Assembly (NCBI RefSeq): GCF_015482775.1 | Contig: NZ_CP058214.1 | Span: 4,020,501 to 4,084,500 of the forward strand | Direction: 5' to 3' | DNA: 64,000 nucleotides | Origin: Kaustia mangrovi | Lineage (GTDB): Bacteria; Pseudomonadota; Alphaproteobacteria; Rhizobiales; Im1 | Shown: positions 55,126 through 64,000 of the stretch, one piece after another | Position numbering within the stretch: the stretch's first letter is position 1 | How the letters are laid out: each line of letters begins with the position of its first letter | Position numbers and translations under genes: made by a program | The notes under the pieces: model-generated | What the model was told of the DNA's origin: nothing | The model's input: the letters and a program-made list of their open reading frames with translations, nothing else | Database searches by the model: none

Positions 55126-57935
55126 GAGAGCGCCTCCAGGATCTTCTCCGGCGTGATCGGCAGCGCGTGGAAGCGCTTACCCGTGGCATGCGCGACGGCA
55201 TTGGCGATGGCCGGCACGACGGCGATCATCACCACCTCCGCGATACCCTTGGGCGCGTCGCTATCGGAGAGCGGCTCCAGAACCTCCGCGGTCTGGGTCC
55301 ACACCGCGACGTCCCGGGCGCGCGGAAGCGTGTATCGGTTCCAGTTCCAGGTGCCGTCGCCGGGGCCGTCCTCATAGAGCGGCAGATATTCATGGAGAGC
55401 GTGGCCTATGCCCATGGCAAGCCCGCCCTGGAGCTGGCCGGAGACGAGGTCGGGCACCACCTGCCGGCCGCATTCCATGATCGAATGGTGGGTGAGGAGC
55501 TCCACCTTGCCCGACCCCATGTCGACCGCGATCTCGGCGAGCGTGGCGACCGGCGCGTAATAGGTGACGGCGGCATTGTTGCGCTGGACCGGCGGGTAGA
55601 AGACGGAGACGCGCTCGACGAAATGCCAGCCGCCCGTCGTCATCAGCGCCTTGCGGTCGGCCGGCGCGCCATCGCCGTATTTGACCGCGAGCGCGTCGAT
55701 CGCGCCATAGAGATAGCCGGTGCCGGGCACGTCGAACTCCGCATCCGCCCATTGCCAGCGATTGAAGGTGTGCACCGTGACGCCGGTGACGAGGCCCAGC
55801 CGGTGCGCCTCCGCCGCGACCTGCTCGAAGGTGAGCGGCGGCAGCCCGCCGGCATTCACCATGCCGCGCTCGAGCCTCAGTTCGTCGCGGCGCACGTCGT
55901 AGGGCGCCATGGCGCCGCCGCCGATGCCGCGCGACCACAGCGAGCGCGCCGCCGGCCAGACCATCACGTCGAGGAGGGTGCGGGCGGCCTCCCGCGTCGC
56001 ATGGCCGAGATAGTAGACGCTGTTGGTGGCGCTCATGGGGGAGGTGAAGCGCGGCGTCCAGCGCGCGTTCTGCTTGCGCTTGTCCTCCTCCTCCTGGCTC
56101 ATCGTATAGGGCTCGTCGGTCGTCTGGAGCGGCATTTGCGGCCAGTCGACGACGCCGAAGGCCGTCTCGTCCGGCACGCGGCCGAGAATGTCGCCGACCA
56201 TGATGGCCTGCGAGGTGGTCACCCCCGGCCCCATCTCGTGGGCGACATGGGCAAACGAGATATGCCCGTCGGGCGTCACCTCCAGCGAGGCGGCGGCGGC
56301 CTCCGCGCCGGTGCCGTAGTCCTTCTGCACATGGCCGTAACCGACACCGTAGCGCTTGCCGGGATGGGCGGCCTCGTATTCCGCCTTCTTCTTGTGGCGG
56401 TCGGCCCAGAGCGGATGGGCCTTCGCCTTGTGAAGGATCTCCTCGTTGCGCAAGGCGCCGCCGGGGATCGCGCCCTGCGTGTTCTTCATGCCCGACTTGA
56501 AGACATTGGCGAGCCTGAGATCGATGGGGTCCATGCCGATCAGCTCGGCGGCCTCGTCGACCATCATCTCCGTCGCCGACATGGACTGGAGCGTGCCGTA
56601 TCCGCGCGTCGAGCCCGCCTCCACCGCGCGCGAGGCGAGTGCCGCGGCGGAGAAATCGCTCTTCGGCAGGTAGTAGATCGACTGCGTCGCCGTCGCGCCG
56701 ACGGAGGAGACGGGGAAGGAGAAGTTGGCCCGGCCCCCGCCGTCGCATTTGAAGTGCCCGGTCATGGCGCGGAACTTGCCGGTTTCGCGGTCGACCACGA
56801 GGGTGTTGTCCATCCAGAAGGCGTGGCGTTTGAGGCCGGTCTGGAACTGCTCGTAGCGGTCGTTTGCGAGCCTTACCGGCCGGCCCTCGCCATAAAGCGC
56901 CGCGACGACGCAGAAGAACGGGAAGATGTTGTGGTCCTTCGTCCCGTAACCCACCGTGTAGCCGACCTTGAGGTCGACCGCGCTCAACCGGAATTGAGAG
57001 GCCTGGACGAGTTCGGCGGAGACCTGCGCGATCTCGTATGGCGACTGGGTGGCCATCATCAGATGCAGCGCGCCGGAGGTCTCGTCGTACCAGACATTGC
57101 CGTTGTCGGCCTCCATGGCGGAGGCGTCGATGGATTGGGAGAAATAGGTCTGATTGAGGACCAGAGCGTCATCGCCGGCCCCGGCGATTTCCTCCTCGAT
57201 TTCGGCGGCCGCCGCCATGGCTGCGCTCTCGTCGGGCGATGGCCATTCGACGTCGTTGCCGGAGAACTTGCCGTAGACCACCTTCTCCTTGAGCGGGGAG
57301 TAGCGGTCGGGCGCGTCGGGCGTGTCGCCGCCGATACGCACATAGCGCGAGGCGCCGTAATTGGCGGGCGTGTTGTAGGCGGTCCTCTCGCCGTAGCGCA
57401 CCACCGTGTCGTCGAACCGCACACGCCGCTTGGCGGCGTCGAAGCGGGCGAAGTCGCGATAGATGAGCAGCGCCACCGGCTGGCCGAGCAGCCTTGGGGT
57501 CTCGCCCTTCGGCACCAGGAAGACGTCGCCGAAGAAATCGGGATGCGGCACGGTTATGCCGTCGGCAACAAGGTCCTCGTGCAGGACGAGACGGTCCGGC
57601 TTGAGATCCTCGCCGAGCATGGAGAGGTCGATACCCTCGAAGGTCCGGTCGGCCTTCGTCGCGTGGATCAGGAAGGCGTGCGACTGCTCCTTCGGCCAGC
57701 CCTCGAGGTTCCGGGCGCGGTAGTCGCGAGAGAAGGTCTTCTCGCCGGTCACCTTGGCGATGGCGTCGAGCCGGTAGCGCGGCTGGCCGGCCTCGTCGAG
57801 CCAGTCGGGCCCGGGCCGCGGCGGCGTCTCGACCAGCCGTGCCTCGGTTTCCGGCGGGAGAAAAGTGACATTGACCGCAACGCCGGTCGCCATGCCGGCC
57901 TTGAGAAAATGCCTCCGGCTAATGTGAGTAGCCAT
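55122..57935 (-). CDS. Molybdopterin-binding subunit of aldehyde/isoquinoline-type oxidoreductase (IorB-like)
   Basis: A 937-residue enzyme with a twin-arginine signal (SRRHFLKAGMATGVAVNV), so it is folded in the cytoplasm with its cofactor and exported. The substrate-side domains include EAGSTRGYGTLQSMSATEMM, and the C-terminal Glu in DSDAPKGIAEVVM matches the proposed catalytic Glu (KGIGEP-like). It hydroxylates aldehydes or N-heterocycles. There is no accessory chaperone gene within the window. It is the first gene of its operon. Confidence 0.92.
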   Translation of the reverse strand: MATHISRRHFLKAGMATGVAVNVTFLPPETEARLVETPPRPGPDWLDEAGQPRYRLDAIAKVTGEKTFSRDYRARNLEGWPKEQSHAFLIHATKADRTFEGIDLSMLGEDLKPDRLVLHEDLVADGITVPHPDFFGDVFLVPKGETPRLLGQPVALLIYRDFARFDAAKRRVRFDDTVVRYGERTAYNTPANYGASRYVRIGGDTPDAPDRYSPLKEKVVYGKFSGNDVEWPSPDESAAMAAAAEIEEEIAGAGDDALVLNQTYFSQSIDASAMEADNGNVWYDETSGALHLMMATQSPYEIAQVSAELVQASQFRLSAVDLKVGYTVGYGTKDHNIFPFFCVVAALYGEGRPVRLANDRYEQFQTGLKRHAFWMDNTLVVDRETGKFRAMTGHFKCDGGGRANFSFPVSSVGATATQSIYYLPKSDFSAAALASRAVEAGSTRGYGTLQSMSATEMMVDEAAELIGMDPIDLRLANVFKSGMKNTQGAIPGGALRNEEILHKAKAHPLWADRHKKKAEYEAAHPGKRYGVGYGHVQKDYGTGAEAAAASLEVTPDGHISFAHVAHEMGPGVTTSQAIMVGDILGRVPDETAFGVVDWPQMPLQTTDEPYTMSQEEEDKRKQNARWTPRFTSPMSATNSVYYLGHATREAARTLLDVMVWPAARSLWSRGIGGGAMAPYDVRRDELRLERGMVNAGGLPPLTFEQVAAEAHRLGLVTGVTVHTFNRWQWADAEFDVPGTGYLYGAIDALAVKYGDGAPADRKALMTTGGWHFVERVSVFYPPVQRNNAAVTYYAPVATLAEIAVDMGSGKVELLTHHSIMECGRQVVPDLVSGQLQGGLAMGIGHALHEYLPLYEDGPGDGTWNWNRYTLPRARDVAVWTQTAEVLEPLSDSDAPKGIAEVVMIAVVPAIANAVAHATGKRFHALPITPEKILEALS

Positions 57936-58111
57936 CGCGTCGAATCTCCTGAGGGGGGAGGAGGATCGGGAGGCGGGACACTCGAATTACTCTAGCTCAA
58001 CAACTGTGCAAAGCCAATGATTGCCGATGTTATGGAACGCAACCGTGCACAGCGGGGCCTCGGGTCGGGCGGCTGTCCGGGGCCATCCGATGCCGGATCC
58101 GCGTTCGTTAT

Positions 58112-58168
58112 TGCAAATGAGTTGCATTCGACCTTGGGCTGTGCCATGTGTTGCGAACGGTTCGCAAC
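58112..58168 (+). promoter_or_regulatory. Two palindromes upstream of sitA (metal-regulator sites)
   Basis: TGCAA-ATGAG-TTGCA (58112-58126) resembles Fur/Mur-type sites of alphaproteobacteria. GTTGCGAAC-G-GTTCGCAAC (58150-58168), a perfect 9+9 bp palindrome, lies 26 bp before the sitA ATG and may bind a second regulator or overlap the promoter start. The rest of the 57936-58194 gap is the divergent promoter region. Confidence 0.6.
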
Positions 58169-58194
58169 TGAGGGAACGCAGAGAGAGGGATTGG

Positions 58195-59100
58195 ATGTTC
58201 AGCCGCGCCAGACGTACATTCATCGCAGGTTTCGTCGCAGTCGCAGGGCTCGGCCTCATGGCCGGGCCGTCGCTTGCCGGGGACAGCTTCAAGGCCGTGA
58301 CGACCTTCACCGTCATCGCGGATATGGCGCGCAACGTGGCGGGCGACGCGGCCATCGTGGAGTCGATCACGAAGCCGGGCGCGGAGATCCACAATTACCA
58401 GCCCACACCGGGCGATATCCTGAAGGCCCAGGACGCCCAGCTCATCTTCTGGAACGGGCTCAACCTGGAGCTCTGGTTCGAGAAGTTCTTCCACAATCTG
58501 AGGGATGTTCCCGGCGTGGTCGTCTCCGACGGCGTGGAGCCGATGAGCATCGTCGACGGGCCCTATTCGGGCAAGCCCAACCCCCATGCCTGGATGTCGC
58601 CCGACACCGCCCTGATCTATGTCGACAACATCCGCGACGCCTTCGTGGAGCACGACCCCGACAATGCGGAGATCTACAGGGCGAATGCGGAGGCCTACAA
58701 GAAGAGGATCGCCGACACCATCGCCCCGATCAGGGCGGAACTCGACGCCATCCCCCAGGAGAAGCGCTGGCTTGTCACCAGCGAGGGGGCCTTCAGCTAT
58801 CTCGCGCGCGACTTCGGCCTGAAGGAGGTGTTCCTCTGGCCGATCAACGCCGACCAGCAGGGTACGCCGCAGCAGGTCCGCAAGGTCATCGACAAGATGC
58901 GCGAGGAGAATATTCCCGTTATCTTCAGCGAGAGCACCGTCTCGTCGAAGCCTGCCGAGCAGGTCGCCCGCGAGACCGGAGCGCGTTATGGCGGCGTACT
59001 TTATGTCGACTCCCTGAGCGAGCCCGACGGGCCCGTGCCCACCTATCTCGATCTCCTGCGGGTGACCTCCGACACCATTGCGAAAGGCCTGTCCGGATGA
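58195..59100 (+). CDS. sitA: Manganese/iron ABC transporter, solute-binding protein
   Basis: A 301-residue cluster A-I binding protein with a signal peptide ([18 protein letters not shown]) and metal ligands H66 (EIHNYQP), H131 (NPHAWMS), E197 (TSEGAF) and D272 or D278 ([10 protein letters not shown]). This His-His-Glu-Asp set is that of Mn/Fe binding SitA/MntC/PsaA. GAGAGAGGGA precedes ATG 58195. It is first of a four-gene operon, probably repressed by Mur/Fur with manganese or iron. Confidence 0.93.
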   Translation: MFSRARRTFIAGFVAVAGLGLMAGPSLAGDSFKAVTTFTVIADMARNVAGDAAIVESITKPGAEIHNYQPTPGDILKAQDAQLIFWNGLNLELWFEKFFHNLRDVPGVVVSDGVEPMSIVDGPYSGKPNPHAWMSPDTALIYVDNIRDAFVEHDPDNAEIYRANAEAYKKRIADTIAPIRAELDAIPQEKRWLVTSEGAFSYLARDFGLKEVFLWPINADQQGTPQQVRKVIDKMREENIPVIFSESTVSSKPAEQVARETGARYGGVLYVDSLSEPDGPVPTYLDLLRVTSDTIAKGLSG

Positions 59101-60041
59101 ACCTCCATCGCACTCCCTCAGCCCTTGCCGACGGGACCTCGGATGCCGATGGCGACGGCTCCGGCCTCGATGTCCGCAACGTCACCGTCACCTACCGCAA
59201 CGGGCATACCGCGCTCAGGGATGCGACCTTCACCACGCCGAGGGGCACGATCACCGCGCTCGTCGGCGTGAACGGCAGCGGCAAGTCCACGCTCTACAAG
59301 GCGATCATGGGTTTCGTCCGCGTCGCCAGGGGAACGATCTCGGTGCTCGGCCAGTCGGTCGACCAGGCGCTCCGGAAGAACCTCATCGCCTATGTGCCCC
59401 AGGCGGAGGAGGTCGACTGGAACTTCCCGGTGCTCGTGGAGGATGTCGTCATGATGGGCCGCTACGGCCACATGAACATGCTGCGCATCCCCACGGCGCG
59501 CGACCGCGAGGCGGTGTCGGCGGCGCTGGAGCGCGTCGGCATGGCCGACTATCGCAATCGCCAGATCGGCGAGCTCTCCGGCGGTCAGAAGAAGCGCGTC
59601 TTCCTCGCCCGCGCGCTGGCCCAGGACGGGCAGGTGATCCTGCTCGACGAGCCCTTCACCGGCGTGGACGTGAAGACGGAGGACGCGATCATCGCGCTCC
59701 TCAAGGGCCTGCGCGAGGAGGGCAGGGTGATGCTCGTCTCCACGCACAATCTGGGTAGTGTGCCGGAATTCTGCGACCGCACGGTGCTGGTGAAGAACAC
59801 GGTGCTCGCCTACGGGCCGACCGGGGAGGTCTTCACGCAGGCCAATCTGGAGAAGGCCTTCGGCGGCGTGCTGCGCCATTTCGTCTTCCCCGAGGCGGAG
59901 GCCGGCCGGGAGCGTCCCGTCAGCGTCATCACCGACGACGAGCGCCCCTTCGTCGTCTATGGCGGGCAGGAGGGGACGGACGGGCAGGACGACGCGGACG
60001 GGCCTGCGCGCAAGGCGCGGCGCGGGGAGGCTCGCCGATGA
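59097..60041 (+). CDS. sitB: Manganese/iron ABC transporter, ATP-binding protein
   Basis: A 314-residue ATPase with Walker [10 protein letters not shown] (about 57-65), signature LSGGQKKR (about 160-167) and Walker B VILLDEPF (about 180-187). An N-terminal extension of 23 residues and a C-terminal Asp/Arg-rich tail are unusual. The start overlaps the sitA stop (ATGA) and the stop overlaps sitC. It powers metal import. Confidence 0.93.
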   Translation: MNLHRTPSALADGTSDADGDGSGLDVRNVTVTYRNGHTALRDATFTTPRGTITALVGVNGSGKSTLYKAIMGFVRVARGTISVLGQSVDQALRKNLIAYVPQAEEVDWNFPVLVEDVVMMGRYGHMNMLRIPTARDREAVSAALERVGMADYRNRQIGELSGGQKKRVFLARALAQDGQVILLDEPFTGVDVKTEDAIIALLKGLREEGRVMLVSTHNLGSVPEFCDRTVLVKNTVLAYGPTGEVFTQANLEKAFGGVLRHFVFPEAEAGRERPVSVITDDERPFVVYGGQEGTDGQDDADGPARKARRGEARR

Positions 60042-60895
60042 GCGTCCTGCTGGAGCCCTTCTCATACGGCTATATGGTCAATGCCATGTGGGTCAGCGCG
60101 CTTGTCGGCGGGGTCTGCGCGTTCCTTTCCGCCTATCTGATGCTGAAGGGCTGGTCGCTGATCGGCGACGCGCTCTCCCACTCCATCGTACCGGGGGTTG
60201 CCGGCGCCTACATGCTGGGGCTGCCCTTCTCCATCGGCGCCTTCTTCTCCGGCGCGCTGGCGGCGGGTGCCATGCTGTTCCTCAACCAGCGCACCAAGCT
60301 CAAGGAGGACGCGATCATCGGCCTGATCTTCACCTCCTTCTTCGGGCTCGGCCTGTTCATGGTGTCGCTCTCGCCCACTTCGGTGAACATCCAGACCATC
60401 GTGCTCGGCAACATCCTCGCCATCACGCCCGCCGACACGCTGCAGCTCGCCATTATCGGCTTCGTGTCGCTCGCCGTCCTGCTCGTGAAATGGAAGGACC
60501 TGATGGTCGCTTTCTTCGACGAGTCCCATGCCCGCTCGGTGGGGATCAATGTCCCGGCGCTGAAGGTCGTCTTCTTCACGCTGCTGAGCGCCTGCACGGT
60601 GGCGGCCCTCCAGACGGTCGGCGCCTTCCTCGTCATCGCCATGGTCGTCACGCCCGGCGCCACCGCCTACCTCCTGACCGACCGCTTCCCGAGGCTGATC
60701 GCCATCGCCGTGGCCATCGGCACGCTGACGAGCCTCGTCGGCGCCTATGTCAGCTACTTCCTCGACGGTGCGACGGGCGGGATCATCGTGATCTCGCAGG
60801 CCGTCGTCTTCCTCGTCGCCTTCTTCCTCGCGCCGACCCATGGCATGCTGGCTGCGCGGCGCCGGGCGGCGGCAGCGCTGGAGGCCGGCAAATGA
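60038..60895 (+). CDS. sitC: Manganese/iron ABC transporter permease 1
   Basis: A 285-residue membrane protein of the ABC-3 family, about eight helices, with [20 protein letters not shown] (residues about 30-49), the family's conserved start of helix 2. It overlaps sitB and sitD by ATGA. It pairs with SitD as a heterodimer. It may also have arisen with SitD by duplication; their N-terminal thirds are alike. Confidence 0.93.
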   Translation: MSVLLEPFSYGYMVNAMWVSALVGGVCAFLSAYLMLKGWSLIGDALSHSIVPGVAGAYMLGLPFSIGAFFSGALAAGAMLFLNQRTKLKEDAIIGLIFTSFFGLGLFMVSLSPTSVNIQTIVLGNILAITPADTLQLAIIGFVSLAVLLVKWKDLMVAFFDESHARSVGINVPALKVVFFTLLSACTVAALQTVGAFLVIAMVVTPGATAYLLTDRFPRLIAIAVAIGTLTSLVGAYVSYFLDGATGGIIVISQAVVFLVAFFLAPTHGMLAARRRAAAALEAGK

Positions 60896-61737
60896 CGTTC
60901 TCCCTCGACACCGCGCTCATGCCGTTCCAGTTCGAATTCATGGTGAATGCGCTCGTCATCTCCGTGCTGGTCGCGATCCCCGCCGCCCTGCTCTCCGCCT
61001 TCCTGGTGCTCAAGGGCTGGTCGCTCATGGGCGACGCCATCTCGCACGCGGTGCTGCCGGGCGTCGTCGTCGCCTATATTGCGGGGATCCCGATTGCCGT
61101 CGGCGCCTTCGTCGCCGGCATGGTGTGCGCGCTGGCGACGGGCTTCCTGAAGGAGAACAGCCGCATCAAGCAGGACACGGTGATGGGGGTCGTCTTCTCC
61201 TCCATGTTCGGTCTCGGCATCGTGCTCTACACCAAGATCCAGTCGGACGTGCATCTCGACCATATCCTGTTCGGCGACATGCTCGGCGTGAACTGGGGCG
61301 ACATCGCCGAGACGGGCATCATCGCGCTGGTCGCGGGCGGAACCATCGCGCTCAAATGGCGCGACTTCCTGCTGCACGCCTTCGATCCGGCGCAGGCGAA
61401 GGCCGTCGGGCTGCCCGTCCGGCTGCTCCATTACGGCCTCCTGGCGATCCTGTCGCTCACCATTGTCGGCGCGCTCAAGGCGGTCGGCATCATCCTCGCC
61501 ATCGCGCTGCTCATCGGGCCGGGCGCCATCGCCTTCCTGCTCGCGAGAAGCTTCGCCGCCATGCTCGTCCTGTCAGTCGCCATCGCGGTCGCGGCGTCGT
61601 TCCTCGGCGTCTATATGAGCTTCTTCATCGACAGCGCGCCGGCGCCGACCATCGTGCTCCTGATGACGGCGGGCTTCATCGCCGCATTCCTCGTCTCCGC
61701 GCGCCGTACTGCCAGGCTCGAGGCCGGCGGCGGCTGA
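60892..61737 (+). CDS. sitD: Manganese/iron ABC transporter permease 2
   Basis: A 281-residue ABC-3 permease with LVLKGWSLMGDAISHAVLPG (about 36-55), matching SitC. About eight helices. The last gene of the sit operon. Confidence 0.93.
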   Translation: MTFSLDTALMPFQFEFMVNALVISVLVAIPAALLSAFLVLKGWSLMGDAISHAVLPGVVVAYIAGIPIAVGAFVAGMVCALATGFLKENSRIKQDTVMGVVFSSMFGLGIVLYTKIQSDVHLDHILFGDMLGVNWGDIAETGIIALVAGGTIALKWRDFLLHAFDPAQAKAVGLPVRLLHYGLLAILSLTIVGALKAVGIILAIALLIGPGAIAFLLARSFAAMLVLSVAIAVAASFLGVYMSFFIDSAPAPTIVLLMTAGFIAAFLVSARRTARLEAGGG

Positions 61738-62048
61738 GCACGCCTCTCGGCCAGTTTGAGGCAGAGCAAAGACAGGCCCGCTTATCTCGCCTAGAGCATG
61801 GTGTTGTCAGGGTGAACGGCTTTGCCAGGCAGCGTCCGGATGCGCTCGCCTGCGCGGGCATGAGCGGCAAGAGGACCGGAAGGATCTGCCTTCCCCGCTC
61901 GCTCCCGCGAAGGCGGGAGCCCAGAGCGGCAGGCCACGGGTTTTGAGCGGTTCGACGAGAGGCCAACAATTCGGGACTGTTCTGCAATCGGGTGGCCCCA
62001 TCCGGTTTCGGAACGGTCTATCGACCTTGAAGTGCTGGAGTAATGGCC
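61738..62048. repeat. Intergenic region with palindromic repeat (hairpin 61901-61920)
   Basis: The 311-bp gap between sitD and nnrS holds no convincing gene. GCTCCCGC-GAAG-GCGGGAGC (61901-61920) with flanking CCCGCTC and CCCAGAG is a widespread intergenic palindrome of alphaproteobacteria. It might terminate sitD transcription. No FNR/NNR-type box (TTGAT-N4-ATCAA) was found before nnrS. Confidence 0.6.
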
Positions 62049-63302
62049 ATGACGCAGACGGAGGCATTGGGCGACCGGTCGGTGCCGCGCAGGCGCCGGC
62101 GGGCGGGCGAGACCGCACGGGACGGGCGGGGACGCCATCGCGGCGCGCCGGCCATCCTGCATTACGGGTTCCGGCCGTTCTTCCTGGCCGCCGCCCTCTA
62201 TGCCGCGCTGGCCATTCCTGCGTGGCTGTGGATGCTCCATGGGGGCCTTGTGCCTCACGGGCCGTTTGCCGCGCTCGACTGGCATATTCACGAAATGCTC
62301 TTCGGCTTCGTCGGGGCCGTCATGGCGGGGTTCATCCTGACCGCCGTGCCGAACTGGACGGGCCGATTGCCCCTGAGCGGATGGCCGCTTGCCATGCTCG
62401 TCCTGCTCTGGGCCACGGGGCGCGTCGCCATGGCGGCGGTGGCCGCCCCCGTCTGGGCCATGGGGCTGGACCTCGCCTTCCCGCTGGTGCTCGCGGCGGC
62501 GGTCTGGGTGGAGGTCGTCGCCGGGCGCAACTGGCGGAACGCGCCCATCGCCGCCATGCTGACCCTGTTCGGGCTCGCAAACGCCCTCCATCACGGCGAA
62601 AATCTGGGCCTCGTCCCGCCGGGTAGCGCGATGCGGCTGGCGCTTGCCGTCATCGCGATGCTGCTCGCGCTTATCGGCGGGCGGATCGTGCCGAGCTTCA
62701 CGCGCAACTGGCTCGTGAAGCACGGCAGCGAGCGGTTGCCGGCGCGCTTCGGCAGGCTCGACAAGGCCGCGCTCCTCGCCACGGGGCTTGCCGCGGCGAT
62801 GTGGGCGATCTGGCCGGAGCTGCTGGCGACGGGCGTGCTTCTCGCAGCCGCCGGCGTCCTGCTGTGCGCGCGGCTTGCCCGCTGGCGGGGGCTGGACACC
62901 GCCGACGAGCCGATCGTCTTGATCCTCCATATGGGATATCTGTGGCTCGCACTCTCCTTCCTGCTGCTCGGAGCGTCGGTTCTCCTGCCCCTGGCCGTGC
63001 CGGCGAGCGCGGCCCTGCATGCGCTCACGGCGGGCGCCATCGGCACCATGACGCTCGCGGTGATGACACGGGCGAGCCTCGGCCATACGGGGCGCGACAT
63101 CGCGGCGGACGGGTGGACGTCGGCGCTCTATCTCGCCGTTACCGCCGGGGCGGCCCTGCGTGTGGCGGCCCCCTTTGCGGACCGCTTCTACATGGACCTG
63201 CTGATCGGCGGCGGGGGCTTGTGGAGCCTCGCCTTCGCGCTCTTTGCTCTGCGCTACGGCCCGATCCTGTGCCGGCCCGGGCTGAAGAGCGCGCGCGGAT
63301 AG
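62049..63302 (+). CDS. nnrS: NnrS family protein
   Basis: A 417-residue protein with an Arg-rich cytoplasmic N-terminus and about 12 membrane helices. Typical segments are HYGFRPFFLAAALYAALAIP, LDWHIHEMLFGFVGAVMAGF and GGRIVPSFTRNWL, whose His residues bind haem/copper in NnrS. NnrS proteins help cells withstand nitric oxide. The ATG at 62049 is 8 bp after GGAG; an in-frame ATG at 62043 is too close. A Crp/Fnr regulator follows, probably its controller. Confidence 0.92.
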   Translation: MTQTEALGDRSVPRRRRRAGETARDGRGRHRGAPAILHYGFRPFFLAAALYAALAIPAWLWMLHGGLVPHGPFAALDWHIHEMLFGFVGAVMAGFILTAVPNWTGRLPLSGWPLAMLVLLWATGRVAMAAVAAPVWAMGLDLAFPLVLAAAVWVEVVAGRNWRNAPIAAMLTLFGLANALHHGENLGLVPPGSAMRLALAVIAMLLALIGGRIVPSFTRNWLVKHGSERLPARFGRLDKAALLATGLAAAMWAIWPELLATGVLLAAAGVLLCARLARWRGLDTADEPIVLILHMGYLWLALSFLLLGASVLLPLAVPASAALHALTAGAIGTMTLAVMTRASLGHTGRDIAADGWTSALYLAVTAGAALRVAAPFADRFYMDLLIGGGGLWSLAFALFALRYGPILCRPGLKSARG

Positions 63303-63440
63303 AAGCGGTTGCGGGGGGCGGGCCGGCGCCCCATGCACCCCATTGCACCTTTTGCACTGACACGGACAGACGGGTAGAAAGGGCAAACGGAAGGCCGCGC
63401 GGATGGCGGCTGGGCCTCGAGGCACGAGAAGGGGGCCGGT

Positions 63441-64000
63441 TTGCCGGATCTGGACCGATCTCTGATTGCGAACCTGCCACCCTTCGAGGGACTGTCGGGG
63501 CCCGATCTGGACCGGATCCTCGCCGAGGCGCGGCCCGCGCGCTATCCGAAGGGCCGGGCGGTCTTCGAGCAGGACGCGCAGGCCCGCTCCTTCTTCCTCC
63601 TGTTGAACGGCCATATCCGCGTCGTCCGCTCGACGGCCGACGGCGACCGGATCGTCATGCGCTATATCGACGAGGGCGAGCTTTTCGGCATCGCGCCCGC
63701 CATCGGCCGCGAGACCTATCCGGCCACGGCGGTCGCCGCGGTCGATTGCGTCGTGCTCGCCTGGCCATCGGCGCTGTGGGCGGATTTCGCCGCGCGCTAT
63801 CCCCCGTTCGCCGCCTGCGCGGCCCGCACGGTCGGCGACCGGCTGCAGGAGAGCCATGCCCGCGTCATGGAGATGGCGACCGAGCAGGTCGAACAGCGTA
63901 TCGCGCTCACCGTCCTCAGGCTCGCCGAGCGGTCCGGCCGCAAGACGCAGGACGGCATCGAGATCGATTTCCCCGTCAGCCGGAAGGACATCGCCGAGAT
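63441..64000 (+). CDS. Crp/Fnr family regulator, 3' truncated by the window
   Basis: The frame, open to the end of the window, starts with TTG at 63441 (AGAAGGGGG before it) and reads LPDLDRSLIANLPPFEGLSG. It has a cyclic-nucleotide-binding-type beta-barrel (FEQDAQARSFFLLLNGHIRV; MRYIDEGELFGIAPAI), the long dimer helix and the beginning of the winged helix (FPVSRKDIAE). There are no N-terminal cysteines, so it is of Dnr/NnrR type rather than Fnr, and may sense NO with haem. At least 186 residues are visible. It lies 138 bp after nnrS. Confidence 0.88.
   Translation, partial: MPDLDRSLIANLPPFEGLSGPDLDRILAEARPARYPKGRAVFEQDAQARSFFLLLNGHIRVVRSTADGDRIVMRYIDEGELFGIAPAIGRETYPATAVAAVDCVVLAWPSALWADFAARYPPFAACAARTVGDRLQESHARVMEMATEQVEQRIALTVLRLAERSGRKTQDGIEIDFPVSRKDIAE

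Noticed and set aside
55167-57995. A 942-residue plus-strand frame
   Set aside because: It is antisense to the molybdopterin subunit gene; composition is that of a shadow frame.
1-64000. CRISPR arrays, tRNA and rRNA genes
   Set aside because: No regularly spaced repeat arrays, tRNA cloverleaf or rRNA sequence was recognised by reading; the prophage is not inserted in a tRNA gene.

Overview
The window is GC-rich, densely packed DNA from an alphaproteobacterium, probably of Hyphomicrobiales/Rhodobacterales type. The evidence is a TRAP transporter operon, a Sit-type manganese/iron ABC transporter with metal-regulator-like palindromes, a periplasmic molybdenum hydroxylase with a tri-heme cytochrome c, NnrS beside a Crp/Fnr regulator, and a Mu-like prophage of the kind common in that class.

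Layout. 1-1643: end of rbbA and all of yhhJ (ABC-2 exporter). 1743-3531 (minus): dctM and dctQ of a TRAP transporter. 3543-47052: a 43,510-bp Mu-like prophage with TG...CA ends, a 5-bp target duplication (CTGTC at 3538-3542 and 47053-47057) and repeated end-binding sites. 47166-51259 (minus): dctP, an amidohydrolase, a FadR-type regulator and a GlcD-type FAD oxidase, i.e. the upstream part of the same TRAP operon, so the phage sits exactly between dctP and dctQ. 51532-53256: two VOC proteins and a DUF1428 protein. 53279-57935 (minus): cytochrome c, 2Fe-2S subunit and molybdopterin subunit. 58195-61737: sitABCD. 62049-64000: nnrS and the start of a Crp/Fnr regulator.

Prophage, left to right: leftward c repressor and rightward ner around a palindromic operator; early genes including a ParB-like protein, MuA and MuB, a DnaA-domain-IV protein, DUF3164, a secreted thermonuclease, GemA and Mor; cargo locus 1; lysis genes (endolysin, a PhoB-type winged helix, nested spanins); packaging and head genes (terminases, portal, gpF); cargo locus 2 (membrane protein, SRAP, HEPN-like protein); protease/scaffold, major head protein, gp35-gp37, baseplate and fibre genes; cargo locus 3 (HEPN ribonuclease candidate, NucS-like nuclease, winged-helix partner); then a P2-like contractile tail (sheath, tube, chaperone with a programmed frameshift, tape measure, U, X, D) and a com-methyltransferase pair at the right end. 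Each cargo locus ends at a nearly identical CCCCGAC..CTGTCGGGGGCA hairpin, and a separate 60-bp hairpin is duplicated inside the late region.

The prophage looks nearly intact. The exception is that three close genes (gpG, gpV, gpW; 28.1-30.3 kb) each appear to lack one base in or next to a G or C run, which is either sequencing error or recent decay. The most promising places for undescribed biology are cargo locus 3 with its neighbours, the repeated hairpins that end the cargo loci, and the DnaA-like and PhoB-like DNA-binding proteins in the phage.
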